DNA of 35,493 nt from Burkholderiales bacterium. GTDB lineage: Bacteria; Pseudomonadota; Gammaproteobacteria; Burkholderiales; SG8-39. The stretch spans positions 13,072 to 48,564 of the forward strand of contig JAOAEA010000029.1 of assembly GCA_026417035.1 (NCBI GenBank), in the 5' to 3' direction. The position numbers and the translations under genes were made by a program. The notes beneath the pieces are model-generated. The model was not told the DNA's origin. It ran no database searches and saw nothing but the letters and a program-made list of their open reading frames with translations. Numbering within the stretch: the stretch's first letter is position 1; each line of letters begins with the position of its first letter. Below are positions 1-10,532 of this stretch, in pieces.

Positions 1-120
1 GAGCGGGCGCTCACGATGGTGCGCGAGCTCACCCGCCGCGGGGTGCTCGCCAAGCTCCGCGACTCGGCGGGACAGGACGTCGAGGCGGGCTGCGGGCAGC
101 TCCGGGCGCGGGCAGCCTAG
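1..120 (+). CDS. rlmN: RlmN-type radical SAM rRNA/tRNA adenine methyltransferase, C-terminal fragment
   Basis: Only the last 39 codons are in the window, open from base 1 and ending at TAG 118-120. The tail contains GQDVEAGCGQLRARA, which matches the conserved C-terminal segment of RlmN (E. coli: GDDIDAACGQL). Its cysteine (codon at 91-93) corresponds to the RlmN cysteine that is methylated and then transfers the methyl group to C2 of adenine 2503 in 23S rRNA and adenine 37 in some tRNAs. The radical-SAM CxxxCxxC cluster lies upstream of the window and cannot be checked. A Cfr-like paralogue is possible, but the short tail looks like an ordinary RlmN family end. Confidence 0.72.
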   Translation, partial: ERALTMVRELTRRGVLAKLRDSAGQDVEAGCGQLRARAA

Positions 121-137
121 CGCCGCGCGGCGCCTGT

Positions 138-407
138 TCAGGGCCGAAGCAGGCTGTGCAGCTCCTGCACCGACCGCTTCGGCCGGATCCCGGGCGGGAG
201 GTTGGGCGCGACGTGCTGCGCGAAGAAGCGGTCGGAATCGGCCTTCGATTCCCAGACCTCGATGACGCGCCAGCCGTCTTCGACCGCGTGCGCGGCGTGC
301 AGCACGAAGCCGGGCGCGCGCGCGAGCGTCGCGCCGAGCGCGGCGAGCATGCCGTCGTAGCCCTCGCGGGTCTGGCCCTTCACTTCCGCGGTCACGAGCA
401 CTGCCAT
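138..407 (-). CDS. Antibiotic biosynthesis monooxygenase (ABM) fold protein
   Basis: An 89-residue protein with the pattern of small dimeric ferredoxin-like ABM domains. It opens with a beta strand (MAVLVTAEVKG), continues with a helix and the APGFVLHAAH strand, then the strand WRVIEVWES, then the helix SDRFFAQHVAPNLP. Family members are cofactor-free monooxygenases, heme-degrading enzymes or dimeric sensors, so no substrate can be given. A strong Shine-Dalgarno (AAAGGAGG) sits about 7 bases before the ATG. It lies 60 bp downstream of tryptophan 2,3-dioxygenase on the same strand and may be co-transcribed, which could mean a role in aromatic oxidation; that link is inference. Confidence 0.8.
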   Translation of the reverse strand: MAVLVTAEVKGQTREGYDGMLAALGATLARAPGFVLHAAHAVEDGWRVIEVWESKADSDRFFAQHVAPNLPPGIRPKRSVQELHSLLRP

Positions 408-467
408 GGGCTGCCTCCTTTCCGCCTCCCGGGCAAGGTGACGGGCGCGAAGCGTGCGCCCGGCGCG

Positions 468-1307
468 TCAGCGGCTGCCGATCTCGGTGCGCACCTGCAT
501 GAGCTCCGGGAACAGCGTGGTCTCGAGCGTGCGCTTGAGGAACGGCACCCCGGCGGTGCCGCCGGTGCCGCGCTTGAAGCCGATCACGCGCTCGACCGTC
601 TTGATGTGGCGGAACCGCCAGAGCTGGAAGTTCTCCTCGACGTCCACCAGCTTCTCGCACATGTCGTAGGCGTCCCAGTGCGTGCGCGGATCGTCGTAGA
701 TCGCCTTGAACACCGCGACCACGCCCGGGTGGCTCTCGTAGGGCGCCGACCAATCGCGCTCGACGCGCTCCGCCGGCACCGGCAGGCCGCGGCGCGCGAG
801 CAGGCGCAGGAATTCGTCGTAGAGGCTCGGCCGCGCCATGAGCGTGGCGAGCCAGCCGTGCACGGCGGGGTCGTGCCGGTGCACATCGAGCATTCGCCGG
901 TTCTTGTTGCCGAGCAGGAACTCGATCGCGCGGAACTGGAAGGACTGCAGGCCCGAGGCCGGGCCGAGCACGTCGCGGAACTGCGCGTATTCGCTCGGCG
1001 TGAGCGTCTCGAGCACCGCCCACTGCTCGAAGAGCTGCCGCTGCACCTGCTTCACGCGCGCGAGGATCTTGAAGCACGGATCGAGCCGGTCGGCGCGCAC
1101 GTGCCCGATCGCCGCGGCGAGCTCGTGGATCATGAGCTTCATCCAGAGCTCGGAAGTCTGGTGCTGGACGATGAAGAGCATCTCGTCGTGGTGCGGCGGC
1201 GACGAGCGGGGGTGTTGCGCCGAGAGCAGGCGGTCGAGGGCGAGGTAGCCCCCGTAGGACGTCTCGGGTGCGAGCGTGGTGATGATGCCCGGGTCGTCGG
1301 GGTTCAT
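468..1307 (-). CDS. kynA: Tryptophan 2,3-dioxygenase
   Basis: 279 residues, the usual bacterial length. This is the heme enzyme that opens the indole ring of L-tryptophan with O2 to give N-formylkynurenine, the first step of the kynurenine pathway. Family landmarks are intact: [13 protein letters not shown] near residues 16-28, the distal-pocket motif [11 protein letters not shown] with His49, and [21 protein letters not shown] with the proximal heme-ligand candidate His234. The C terminus [13 protein letters not shown] is typical. Formamidase and kynureninase are not in this window. The region before the ATG reads GGGATTAGATTAGGCGC. A TAGATT hexamer lies only 7 bases from the start, and the only Shine-Dalgarno-like run is a weak TAGG, so the mRNA may be leaderless. 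Confidence 0.96.
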   Translation of the reverse strand: MNPDDPGIITTLAPETSYGGYLALDRLLSAQHPRSSPPHHDEMLFIVQHQTSELWMKLMIHELAAAIGHVRADRLDPCFKILARVKQVQRQLFEQWAVLETLTPSEYAQFRDVLGPASGLQSFQFRAIEFLLGNKNRRMLDVHRHDPAVHGWLATLMARPSLYDEFLRLLARRGLPVPAERVERDWSAPYESHPGVVAVFKAIYDDPRTHWDAYDMCEKLVDVEENFQLWRFRHIKTVERVIGFKRGTGGTAGVPFLKRTLETTLFPELMQVRTEIGSR

Positions 1308-1574
1308 GCGCCTAATCTAATCCCGCCGGCGTCGGGATGGAAGCCCGACGAGGCGGATCCGCGCCGCGCGACCGGCGCGACCACCGGTCGACGATGGAAC
1401 GGGTCGCGGCGAAGGCACGCTGCGCGCCGGGCCGTGCAGGGCGTCACGGGCGCCGTCGGGCCCGAGGCCACACGAGTTGGGCGCGCCCTCATTCTCCATC
1501 CGGAATGTTCTTGAGGACGGGAGGGTTGTGCGGCCAAGCGATCGTGGAGGCACCGCGGATCCCTGCGCAGCGGC

Positions 1575-2696
1575 GTGGTGTCGCTTGCCGCCGCGGCGAT
1601 GACGATGGTCGGGGCAGGGGCCGCCGCAGCGGCCGACGAAGCCGCCGCCGCGGCGATCCGAAGGGCTGTCCAATCGGCGACGCTTCCCCTCATGGCCACC
1701 GAAGTGCTCCCCCTCGCCGACACATTGATGGCGCGGAAGCTCTTGCAGGAGCTCGGCACGCCGCGCGGCTTCGGGGACGAATGGAACCCGTCGGTGGCGG
1801 AGTGGAAAGAGGCGGAGGCTCTCCTCGTCGCCTCACCGAGGGCGGCACGCAAGCCGAAGGCCACAGGGAGCAGGCCGCCGTGGCCCGATTGTCTGGAGGC
1901 TCTCCCGGCCGACGAGCTCCAGCGGTTGGCCAAGGCGACGGCTTCGCCGCTCTGGGTGGCGGCGCTGCGCGAGGCAGACTACCTCCAGGCGCGTTTGACT
2001 TTGTCGATGCTCGACAATCGAGACGAATCGGCGGCAGCGGAGCGGGCAGAGGCGGCGCGACGCGTGGCCGCGGCAGCGCCGCCGCAGCGCGCCCGCTCGG
2101 AAGAGTCTGCGACCGTGCAGCTCTACGACGCAGCGGGCAAGGGCAAAGGCGCCGGATGCCTCGTCGAGAGCGGAATGATCGACGTCATCGCGCGTCACGG
2201 CCTGCGCCACCAATACGAGCTCCCCCGGGACCTCGCGAAGCCGTATCTCGACCGCTTCGAGGCGCGCAACCGGCAGCTGCGTGTCGCCTGGCTGGTGAAC
2301 TCGATCCTGGCCGGCAACCGGCCACGCGTCGAGGAGCTGCTCGCTGCCGGCGTCGAGCTCGACGCCGTCGCTCCGACCGGCAAGGGCCGAGGCACGACGC
2401 CCCTCTACGCGGCATCCGAGCAGGGGCCGGACAGCCTCGCGATGACGAAGCTCCTCATCGATCGCGGCGCGGACGTGAACGCGCGCAACCGCAACGGAGA
2501 GACGCCGCTCTTCGCCGCGGCGTGCACGCGGAACGTCGATGTCATGGAGCTTCTCCTCGAGAAAGGTGCGGATCCGAACGCAAAGAACAACCGCGGCCAC
2601 GACCCCTCGTGGATCCTGGGGCGGGAGTCGGCGGAGTACCGGTTACTCACGTCGGCGCAGGCCGCGGCGAAGGGAGCAAGCCCGCGGCCTTGGTGA
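1575..2696 (+). CDS. Exported ankyrin-repeat protein
   Basis: About 373 residues. The N terminus is alanine-rich and hydrophobic (LAAAAMTMVGAGAAAAADEA), consistent with a Sec signal peptide cleaved near AAA-DEA, so a periplasmic location is likely. Residues about 235-355 hold three ankyrin-type units. The clearest are TTPLYAASEQGPDSLAMTKLLIDRGADVNARNRNG and the following ETPLFAAACTRNVDVMELLLEKG. Residues 30-230 match nothing I recognise. No ATG precedes the signal segment. The frame is closed by a TGA at 1512-1514, leaving GTG at 1575 or 1578 (or ATG 1599, which would shorten the signal). No clear ribosome binding site is visible. It is probably a protein-binding module of unknown partner. 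Confidence 0.75.
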   Translation: MVSLAAAAMTMVGAGAAAAADEAAAAAIRRAVQSATLPLMATEVLPLADTLMARKLLQELGTPRGFGDEWNPSVAEWKEAEALLVASPRAARKPKATGSRPPWPDCLEALPADELQRLAKATASPLWVAALREADYLQARLTLSMLDNRDESAAAERAEAARRVAAAAPPQRARSEESATVQLYDAAGKGKGAGCLVESGMIDVIARHGLRHQYELPRDLAKPYLDRFEARNRQLRVAWLVNSILAGNRPRVEELLAAGVELDAVAPTGKGRGTTPLYAASEQGPDSLAMTKLLIDRGADVNARNRNGETPLFAAACTRNVDVMELLLEKGADPNAKNNRGHDPSWILGRESAEYRLLTSAQAAAKGASPRPW

Positions 2697-2733
2697 GGCA
2701 CCCTGCACCTGTCGGGGCAGGGGGCGTCGGCAA

Positions 2734-2777
2734 GCAGCGCGCCCGGCGCGGGCCTGGAGGGCCTTCCGGCGCGCTGC
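2734..2777. terminator. Large GC stem-loop between convergent genes
   Basis: GCAGCGCGCC (2734-2743) pairs perfectly with GGCGCGCTGC (2768-2777), and a smaller GGCC/GGCC pairing is possible inside the loop. It sits between the ankyrin gene end (2696) and the end of mrfB (2917, opposite strand). It could act as a bidirectional transcription barrier, but no U tract follows on either strand, so intrinsic termination is not shown. Confidence 0.35.
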
Positions 2778-2916
2778 GCGGCGACAGGAATCCGAAGGCG
2801 GGCAGACGGCGGCCGGGCCCTTGCGCTGTGGCCCGTGTGTCGCCGGAACCTTCTGCGACCACAGCCGTCCGCGCGCCCTCATGATCCGGAGAAGGTACAA
2901 CCGCGCCCCGGCGTGG

Positions 2917-3897
2917 TCAGCAGCCTGCGATTGGCGCGAGGAGGGGCGCCTCCTTCGCCGTCGGGCGCGCGAGCAGGGCGAGCAGCGCGGCGAGGGAGAC
3001 GAGGTCTTCCCGGTTGTGGTCGAGGATGCGCGGGATCGGTGCGGGGTCGCGCTGGCGCAGCCACCGCTGCCAGGCGAGCGGCACCTCGGCGCCCGGCAGG
3101 TCGTCGATGCGCGCGAAGCCGAGCGCGCGTTCCTCGGTCGTGCGCAGGCGGCAATCGGGCCAGTCTTCGCGGAGCCGCCGGCGCGTCGCATGGAGGAGGT
3201 CGGCGTGGGCGATCGCCTCGAACGGGTGTGGCTCCCGGGCGAGCGCGAACCGTGCCTTGAGGAGCGGCACGTCGAAGCTCTTGCCGTTGAATGTGAGCAG
3301 GCAGTCCGCTCTCGCGACCCACGCGCGCACCGCGGCGAGCATCGCGGTCTCGGCGGAAAAAGCCGTCGCCACGTACTGGCGCACGACGAGACAGCCGGGT
3401 TCGAAGCCCGCGAGGCCGACGAGGAATGCCATCGTGCCGGTGCCGCCGGCTAGGCCCGTGGTCTCGGTGTCGAGCATCAGGAGCCGCTCGGGGTCGAACG
3501 CGCGCGTATCGCCGCGGCGGATCGGCACCGGCACTTCGCGCGCCCCGCCGAAGGTGATCGGCACCGCGCCGTGCACGTGCGGCAGCGCGTAGCGGCGCTC
3601 GACGGCGAGAAGGCCGGGCACGACGTACTCGCCGCCGGCGAGGCGCGCGAGCGCGCGATCCGGCGGCTCCGTTCCGGCCGCGCGCGCTCCCTGCGTGCCG
3701 GACGGACACAGGCGGGCGAGCCGGGCCGCGAAGTGCGGCGCGCAGGGCCCAGGACCCGACCCCCGTCGCGGGCCTTCCTGCCGTGGCGAGGGGAAGGGAG
3801 CCGCGCCGCAGGTCGAGGGTGGCCGGACCGAAGCCGCCGGCGCATCGTCGATGCCGGCGGATGCCATCAGCCGCGCGAGCCTGGCGCGGAGATCCAT
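2917..3897 (-). CDS. mrfB: MrfB/YprB-type DEDD 3'-5' exonuclease
   Basis: 326 residues from ATG 3897. A further ATG at 3939 is in frame but would overlap the preceding gene. The core is an RNase H-like DEDD exonuclease: MLDTETTGLAGGTGTMAFLVG (Asp143, Glu145), LLTFNGKSFDVPLL (Asn204, Asp209), AHADLLH (Asp233) and LDHNREDLVSL (His294, Asp298). The phrase ETTGLAGGTGT is the hallmark of the YprB branch. In Bacillus subtilis, MrfB works with helicase MrfA in removing mitomycin C lesions independently of UvrABC. Here it is the third gene after mrfA and a DUF6438 gene, starting 4 bases past the DUF6438 stop. Residues about 20-95 are Pro/Arg/Gly-rich and probably disordered. Confidence 0.87.
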   Translation of the reverse strand: MDLRARLARLMASAGIDDAPAASVRPPSTCGAAPFPSPRQEGPRRGSGPGPCAPHFAARLARLCPSGTQGARAAGTEPPDRALARLAGGEYVVPGLLAVERRYALPHVHGAVPITFGGAREVPVPIRRGDTRAFDPERLLMLDTETTGLAGGTGTMAFLVGLAGFEPGCLVVRQYVATAFSAETAMLAAVRAWVARADCLLTFNGKSFDVPLLKARFALAREPHPFEAIAHADLLHATRRRLREDWPDCRLRTTEERALGFARIDDLPGAEVPLAWQRWLRQRDPAPIPRILDHNREDLVSLAALLALLARPTAKEAPLLAPIAGC

Positions 3898-3901
3898 CCG
3901 G

Positions 3902-4321
3902 TCAGTCCGCGCGCCTTGCGTTCGGGCGCGGGCCGACATAGGGCGCCGTGCCGAGGACGAGGTCGATGCGCTCTTCGAGCCGAAAGAGCGCGCTCGGTGC
4001 CGTCTCGTCGGCGTGGACGTGCCGCACCGTCATCGTCGTGCCGTCGGCGTACTCGACCTCGATGGTGCAAGCCGATCCGTCGGTCCGCACAGGATCGTCG
4101 TAGTCGCGCAGCCAGCGGAATCCGGCGCGCTCGAGCTGGCGTTCGAGCGTCGCGACGTCGTCGCGCGGGATGCGCCAGCTTCGTCTGCCTTCCGCCTTCA
4201 CGAAATGGCGCCCTTCCCACACGACGAAGCCGTCCGCGTCCACCGTGACCCGGTAAACGGGACAGGTGCCGAAGCAGCCGTGGCGCTCGAGCACGAGCTC
4301 TCTCAGTCGGGGTGCGTGCAT
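3902..4321 (-). CDS. DUF6438 domain protein
   Basis: 139 residues starting at ATG 4321. The N-terminal ERHGCFGTCPVYRVTVDADG followed by VVWEGRHFVKAEGR carries the CFGTCPVY signature of DUF6438, a domain of unknown function usually found in small, often exported proteins. The rest (IPRDDVATLERQLERAGF, then beta strands with TIEVEYADG) fits the family. No signal peptide is visible here, so it is likely cytosolic. Its start overlaps the 3' end of mrfA by 19 bases and its stop is 4 bases before mrfB, so translation is probably coupled. Position between the helicase and nuclease suggests a repair-associated role; this is inference. The two cysteines Cys16 and Cys20 could form a disulfide or bind metal. 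Confidence 0.82.
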   Translation of the reverse strand: MHAPRLRELVLERHGCFGTCPVYRVTVDADGFVVWEGRHFVKAEGRRSWRIPRDDVATLERQLERAGFRWLRDYDDPVRTDGSACTIEVEYADGTTMTVRHVHADETAPSALFRLEERIDLVLGTAPYVGPRPNARRAD

Positions 4322-6756
4322 GCGGACCGATCGCCCTTCACGAACAAGTCGAGCACGGCCAGCGCCGCCCGCTTCGGCGATTGCCCGGCCTTCGCGTCGG
4401 GCGGCAGCACCGGCCCGATGCACGCCGGGCAGCCATCCTTGCAGGCGCAGCGCGAGACGAGGTCGATGGCGCGCGCCACGATCTCGCCGCGCATCCCGTA
4501 GAGCGGGCCGCTGATGCCGATGCCGCCCGGATAGGCGTCGTAGAGATATACGGCGGGGCGGAAGGGCTGCGGGCCGTGCGCCACGTCGTAGGGCTGGCCG
4601 TCGAGGCTGCGCGCGGTGCCGCGCCCGTTCGCATCGACCACCGCCGACCAGCCCGCGTTCCCGTCGCCGACCGAGCGGCCGATGTCCCGGAGCTCCGCGA
4701 GGCTGACCAGCGCGGCGATGTGATGCAGCGCATAGGCGGCGCCGAGGAAGCCGTCGAGCGCGGCCCAGCGGTTCGCGAATGCGCGCTCGAGGGTCTCGGG
4801 CCGGAGCTGCCACCAGAGCGCGGTGGTGTGCATCTCCTGGTCGGGCAGGTTGACGTTGCCGTAGCCGACGTTCTCGTGCGTGTAGTAGCGGATCTTCTTG
4901 TAGCCGGCGACGCGGCGCACGACGTGCACCTCGCCGTGCGCGGCGTGGCCGTTCGCGTCCTCGTCGCGGTCGAACTCGTCGAGCACCTTCAGCCGCGTGT
5001 AGTCGATCGCGTCGGTGTAGTAATCGGCCGCCGTGCGGCGCACGTAGGCCTTGCGGCCCACCCAGTCGAGCCGCTCGACCTGCCAGGGGCTCGCCTGCAC
5101 GAGGTAGATCGCGCCCTCGTAGATCGTGACCGGCGCGCTCGACCAGTCCACCTCGGCGAGGATGTCGCGCCCGCCGTCGGTCGCGTCCACCACCACGAAG
5201 TTCCCTTCGGCCACCGAGCGCAGGCTCACGGCGTTGGCCGGGTAGCTGTCGGCGATCCAGTGCCAGCGCGCGCCTTCGCGATGGACGATCCCCTGCTCGG
5301 CGAGGTAGGCGAGCGGCTCGGCCACGTCCACGCTGCCGAAGCGCTCGCCCTCCGCGAAGGGGAGCTCGAAGGCCGCGCAGCGGATGTGGTCCATGAGGAT
5401 GAGGAGCTGGTCGGGGTCGATGCGCGCGTGCTCGGGGCTCGCGCCGAGGAAGAACTCGGGGTTGCGGGCGAGATACTGGTCGAGGAGGTTGCTCGAGCAG
5501 ACGAGCACCCCGACCGCGGTGCGGTTGCGCCGGCCCGCGCGCCCCAGGCGCTGCAGCGCCCCGGCGACCGATCCCGGGTAGGCGTTCAGGACGCAGACGT
5601 CGAGCGCGCCGATGTCCACGCCGAGCTCGAGGGCCGACGTGGCCACCACGCAGTCGAGCCGCCCGGCGCGCAGCTTGCGCTCCTTGTCGCGCCGCTCGGT
5701 GGGGAGGTAGCCGCCGCGATAGGAGGCCACGCGCGCGGGCTGGCGGGGATCGCGGTCGAAGACGTCCTTGAGGTACTTGGTGAGCACCTCGACCTCGAGG
5801 CGGCTGTTCGCGAAGACGATGGTTTTGAGCCCGAGCTTCACCGCCGTGCGGGCGATGCGGGTCGACTGCGACCGCGCGGACGCGCGCAGGCCGAGGTCGG
5901 CGTTCACCACCGGCGGGTTCCAGATGAAGAGATGCTTCTTGCCCGCCGGGGCGCCCGACTCGGTGATCGCCGTGACCGGCTGGCCGAGGAGGCGCTCCGC
6001 GAGCTCCTTGGGGTTGGCGATCGTCGCCGAGCAGAGCACGAAGGTGGGCCTCGCCCCGTAGAACGCGGCGACGCGCGAAAGGCGCCGCAGGACGTTCGCC
6101 ATGTGTGCGCCGAAGACGCCCCGGTAGGTGTGCAGCTCGTCGATGACGACGAACGCGAGATTCTCGAAGAACTGCGCCCACTTGGTGTGGTGCGGCAGGA
6201 TGCCCTGGTGCAGCATGTCGGGGTTCGAGACGACGATGTCGCCGTGCGTGCGCACCGCGCGGCGCGCGTCGCCGGGCGTGTCGCCGTCGAAGGTCATCGC
6301 GCGCACGCCGAGGTTGCCCGCGGCGTTCAGCTCGAGGATCTCCGCGACCTGGTCCTGCGCGAGCGCCTTCGTGGGGAAGAGATAGAGCGCTTTCGCCGGC
6401 CCCTTGAGCGCCGCGGCGAGGACCGGCAGGTTGTAGCAGAGCGTCTTGCCCGAAGCCGTGGGCGTCACCACCACCACGTGCCGGCCGGCGCGGACGTGGT
6501 CCCAGGCTTCGCGCTGGTGGCTGTAGAGCCGCGTGATGCCCCGCTCCCGCAGCGCGCCGGCGAGCCGCGGGTCGAGGTCCTCCGGGAACGGGGCATGGCG
6601 GCCCGCGCGCGCCGGGAGGACGAGCTCGCCGACGATGCGGTCGCGGTAGCGCCGCGCGATGCCTTCGGCGAGCGCCTCGGCGCCGCGTGGCGGCGCCGCG
6701 ACCGGATCCGCCTCCGTCTCGAAGAGATCCGCGAGACCCGCTGCGATGCCGTCCAT
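4303..6756 (-). CDS. mrfA: MrfA/YprA-type DEAD/DEAH-box helicase with DUF1998
   Basis: 817 residues from ATG 6756, chosen over an in-frame ATG at 6846 because GGGAGGGGG sits just upstream of it. Superfamily 2 helicase motifs are complete: LYSHQREA (77-84), Walker A TPTASGKT ending at 105, DELH at 206-209 within IDELHTYRGVFGAH, SAT 243-245, then ATSALELGVDIG and QRLGRAGRR. The C-terminal DUF1998 region ends with a four-cysteine cluster (Cys770, 772, 776, 779 in CACKDGCPAC), the likely metal site. In B. subtilis the orthologue is a 3'-5' DNA translocase that acts with MrfB in mitomycin crosslink repair. It is first of three tightly packed genes and divergent from hsp20. Confidence 0.92.
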   Translation of the reverse strand: MDGIAAGLADLFETEADPVAAPPRGAEALAEGIARRYRDRIVGELVLPARAGRHAPFPEDLDPRLAGALRERGITRLYSHQREAWDHVRAGRHVVVVTPTASGKTLCYNLPVLAAALKGPAKALYLFPTKALAQDQVAEILELNAAGNLGVRAMTFDGDTPGDARRAVRTHGDIVVSNPDMLHQGILPHHTKWAQFFENLAFVVIDELHTYRGVFGAHMANVLRRLSRVAAFYGARPTFVLCSATIANPKELAERLLGQPVTAITESGAPAGKKHLFIWNPPVVNADLGLRASARSQSTRIARTAVKLGLKTIVFANSRLEVEVLTKYLKDVFDRDPRQPARVASYRGGYLPTERRDKERKLRAGRLDCVVATSALELGVDIGALDVCVLNAYPGSVAGALQRLGRAGRRNRTAVGVLVCSSNLLDQYLARNPEFFLGASPEHARIDPDQLLILMDHIRCAAFELPFAEGERFGSVDVAEPLAYLAEQGIVHREGARWHWIADSYPANAVSLRSVAEGNFVVVDATDGGRDILAEVDWSSAPVTIYEGAIYLVQASPWQVERLDWVGRKAYVRRTAADYYTDAIDYTRLKVLDEFDRDEDANGHAAHGEVHVVRRVAGYKKIRYYTHENVGYGNVNLPDQEMHTTALWWQLRPETLERAFANRWAALDGFLGAAYALHHIAALVSLAELRDIGRSVGDGNAGWSAVVDANGRGTARSLDGQPYDVAHGPQPFRPAVYLYDAYPGGIGISGPLYGMRGEIVARAIDLVSRCACKDGCPACIGPVLPPDAKAGQSPKRAALAVLDLFVKGDRSACTHPD

Positions 6757-6802
6757 GTTCCCCCTCCCGTCCGGTTCCCTTCCGGATGGTGGCCCTGGGG
6801 GT

Positions 6803-6819
6803 GGCTCACACGGTGAGCC
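6803..6819. promoter_or_regulatory. Inverted repeat upstream of mrfA, candidate operator
   Basis: GGCTCAC-ACG-GTGAGCC is a perfect 7-bp inverted repeat 47-63 bp before the mrfA start, in the 329-bp divergent gap to hsp20. It has the size and symmetry of a dimeric repressor site. It does not match the LexA consensus (CTGT-N8-ACAG), and I cannot name the regulator. Confidence 0.3.
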
Positions 6820-6981
6820 TCGGGGAGGCCGGAGCGGGACGACCATCCCGCCAGGGTGCGGCCGGGCAGCGGGGTCCGCAACGGGGCGTCCGCTCTCCGG
6901 CCGATGCGGGACGGGCGCTCCGGCGCCTCATCGGGTCGGCCTTCGGGCTGCGTCGACCTTCCGCCGCGCGCGGTCCAACGC

Positions 6982-7009
6982 ATTGAAATCCGCCCGGATG
7001 CCTCGATAT
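6982..7009 (+). promoter_or_regulatory. Candidate sigma-32 (heat-shock) promoter of hsp20-lon
   Basis: ATTGAAA (6982-6988) and CTCGATAT (7002-7009), 13 bp apart, match the RpoH consensus CTTGAAA-N11-16-CCCCATNT at 6 of 7 and 6 of 8 positions (counting N). It lies about 75 bp before the hsp20 start. Both downstream genes are classic heat-shock regulon members, which supports the call. A sigma-70 reading of the same bases (TTGAAA, then GATATG after 16 bp) is also possible. Confidence 0.5.
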
Positions 7010-7085
7010 GCGGAGTTGCGAGGCGGCTTTCGCGGGTGCGGGACGGGGGCGGCGACCTCGGGAAAACGGATAGGAATCAAGACAG

Positions 7086-7513
7086 ATGGGCTTCGGATCG
7101 CGCGATCCGCGCGACTGGATGTGGCAGCAGGCGCTCGAGCTGCTGAGGGACGCGGACCGGCTCCAGCGCCAGTTCTTCCACCAGACGGGGGCCGGCGCGG
7201 CCGCACGGTGGGAGCCGCCGGTGGACATCTACGAGGACGCCGAGGCGGGGCTCTACTGGATCCTCGTCGCGCTGCCCGGCGTCGATGCCCACCGGGTGGA
7301 AGTGCTGGTGGAAGGCGGGACACTCATCGTGCATGGCGAGCGGCCGCTGCCGCGCGAGTTGCAGCGTTCGGCGATTCGGCGCCTCGAGATCCCCTACGGC
7401 CGCTTCGAGCGGCGCATCGAGCTGCCGCCGGGCGAGTTCGACCTCGGGGCGAAGCACCTCGAGAACGGTTGCCTGCTGATCGGCCTGCGCCGCATCGGCC
7501 AAGGAGTGAAGCG

Positions 7514-7517
<4 letters not shown>
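7086..7517 (+). CDS. Hsp20/alpha-crystallin small heat shock protein (Lon-linked)
   Basis: 143 residues. The alpha-crystallin domain begins at WEPPVDIYEDAEAGLYWILVALPGV (about 39-63). It runs through VEVLVEGGTLIVHGERP and IPYGRFERRIELPPGEFD to HLENGCLLIGLRR, the usual A-x-x-x-N-G-x-L end strand. Such proteins hold unfolded clients without ATP. The C-terminal tail is only IGQGVKR, so the I-x-I motif that joins dimers into large oligomers is absent and the assembly may be small. The stop overlaps the lon start as ATGA, implying translational coupling: holdase and protease made together. RBS AGGAA at about -11. Confidence 0.9.
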
Positions 7518-9946
<2,429 letters not shown>

Positions 9947-10004
9947 GGGCGCGATGCCTCCAGGCCCCGCCAGGCCGAGGGCGGGCCGGACGCGGTGCGC
10001 GGCA

Positions 10005-10046
10005 TTGATCGACCGCAAAGGCGGCGCGCCCCGTGCGGCGTAGATT
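10005..10046 (+). promoter_or_regulatory. FNR/ANR-type class II promoter of the CBS-domain gene
   Basis: Box TTGATCGACCGCAA (10005-10018) matches TTGAT-N4-ATCAA at 8 of 10 fixed positions. Exactly 22 bp later comes the -10 hexamer TAGATT (10041-10046), which puts the box centre at about -41.5 from the expected start near 10053. That is the class II activation geometry of FNR-family regulators. No good -35 box is present, as expected. The exact regulator (FNR, ANR, DNR, NnrR) cannot be told from the site. Confidence 0.68.
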
Positions 10047-10080
10047 GAAACCATCCCTCCCAACCCAGAGGAGCGCGACC

Positions 10081-10530
10081 ATGTCCGTCGGCGAGATCTG
10101 CAACCGCATCGTCATCGTCACGAACCGGGCCACGCGGCTCGACGAGGCGGCGCGGCTCATGCGCGAGCACCACGTCGGCAGCGTCGTCGTCGTGGACGAG
10201 ACGGCGGCGGGCAACAGGCCCGCGGGGGTGGTGACGGATCGCGACATCGTCATCGAGACCGTGGCGACCGGCGTCAACCCGGCGACGGTCACGGTCGAGG
10301 AGATCATGGCGCCGGACCTCGTGGTGGCGAGGGAATCGGACGACGTGCTCGACTCGCTCACCAAGATGCGCGCCAAGGGCATCCGGCGCATGCCGGTCGT
10401 CGACGGTGGCGGCGTGCTCGTGGGCATCCTCACGCTCGACGACCTCCTCGGGATCCTGGCCGAGCAGGTCGACGGGATGGTGAAGGCGATCGCGCAGGAG
10501 CAGGCGCGCGAGGCCCGCACGCGGAAGTAA
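10081..10530 (+). CDS. Tandem CBS-domain protein
   Basis: 149 residues from ATG 10081, preceded by GAGGAG at about -8. Two CBS motifs fill the protein: residues 1-62 (ICNRIVIVTNRATRLDEAARLMREHHVGSVVVVDE, ending PAGVVTDRDIV) and about 75-135 (IMAPDLVVARESDDVLDSLTKM, then GIRRMPVVDGGGVLVGILTLDDLL). Paired CBS domains (a Bateman module) usually bind adenine nucleotides and serve as energy sensors. Stand-alone examples such as Hrp1 of mycobacteria are induced by hypoxia. An FNR-type promoter directly upstream agrees with that. polX follows 32 bp later on the same strand and could be read through. Confidence 0.92.
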   Translation: MSVGEICNRIVIVTNRATRLDEAARLMREHHVGSVVVVDETAAGNRPAGVVTDRDIVIETVATGVNPATVTVEEIMAPDLVVARESDDVLDSLTKMRAKGIRRMPVVDGGGVLVGILTLDDLLGILAEQVDGMVKAIAQEQAREARTRK

Positions 10531-10532
10531 CG

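Noticed and set aside
1308..1574. tRNA or other structured RNA in the gap before the ankyrin gene
   Set aside because: I found no cloverleaf, TPsiC-like GTTCGA box or CCA end on either strand. The gap is GC-rich with no clear element apart from the dioxygenase promoter candidate.
4312..6816. 834-codon open frame on the plus strand opposite mrfA
   Set aside because: Low-complexity Arg/Ala/Val/Glu translation with no domain. It mirrors codon structure of mrfA, whose helicase motifs are complete. Long antisense frames are expected at this GC content.
6757..7085. LexA/SOS box upstream of mrfA
   Set aside because: No CTGT-N8-ACAG or close variant is visible in the divergent region.
9947..10004. 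Lon terminator
   Set aside because: The GC-rich run GGCCCCGCC with GGGCGGGCC only partly pairs and has no U tract, so I could not support it.
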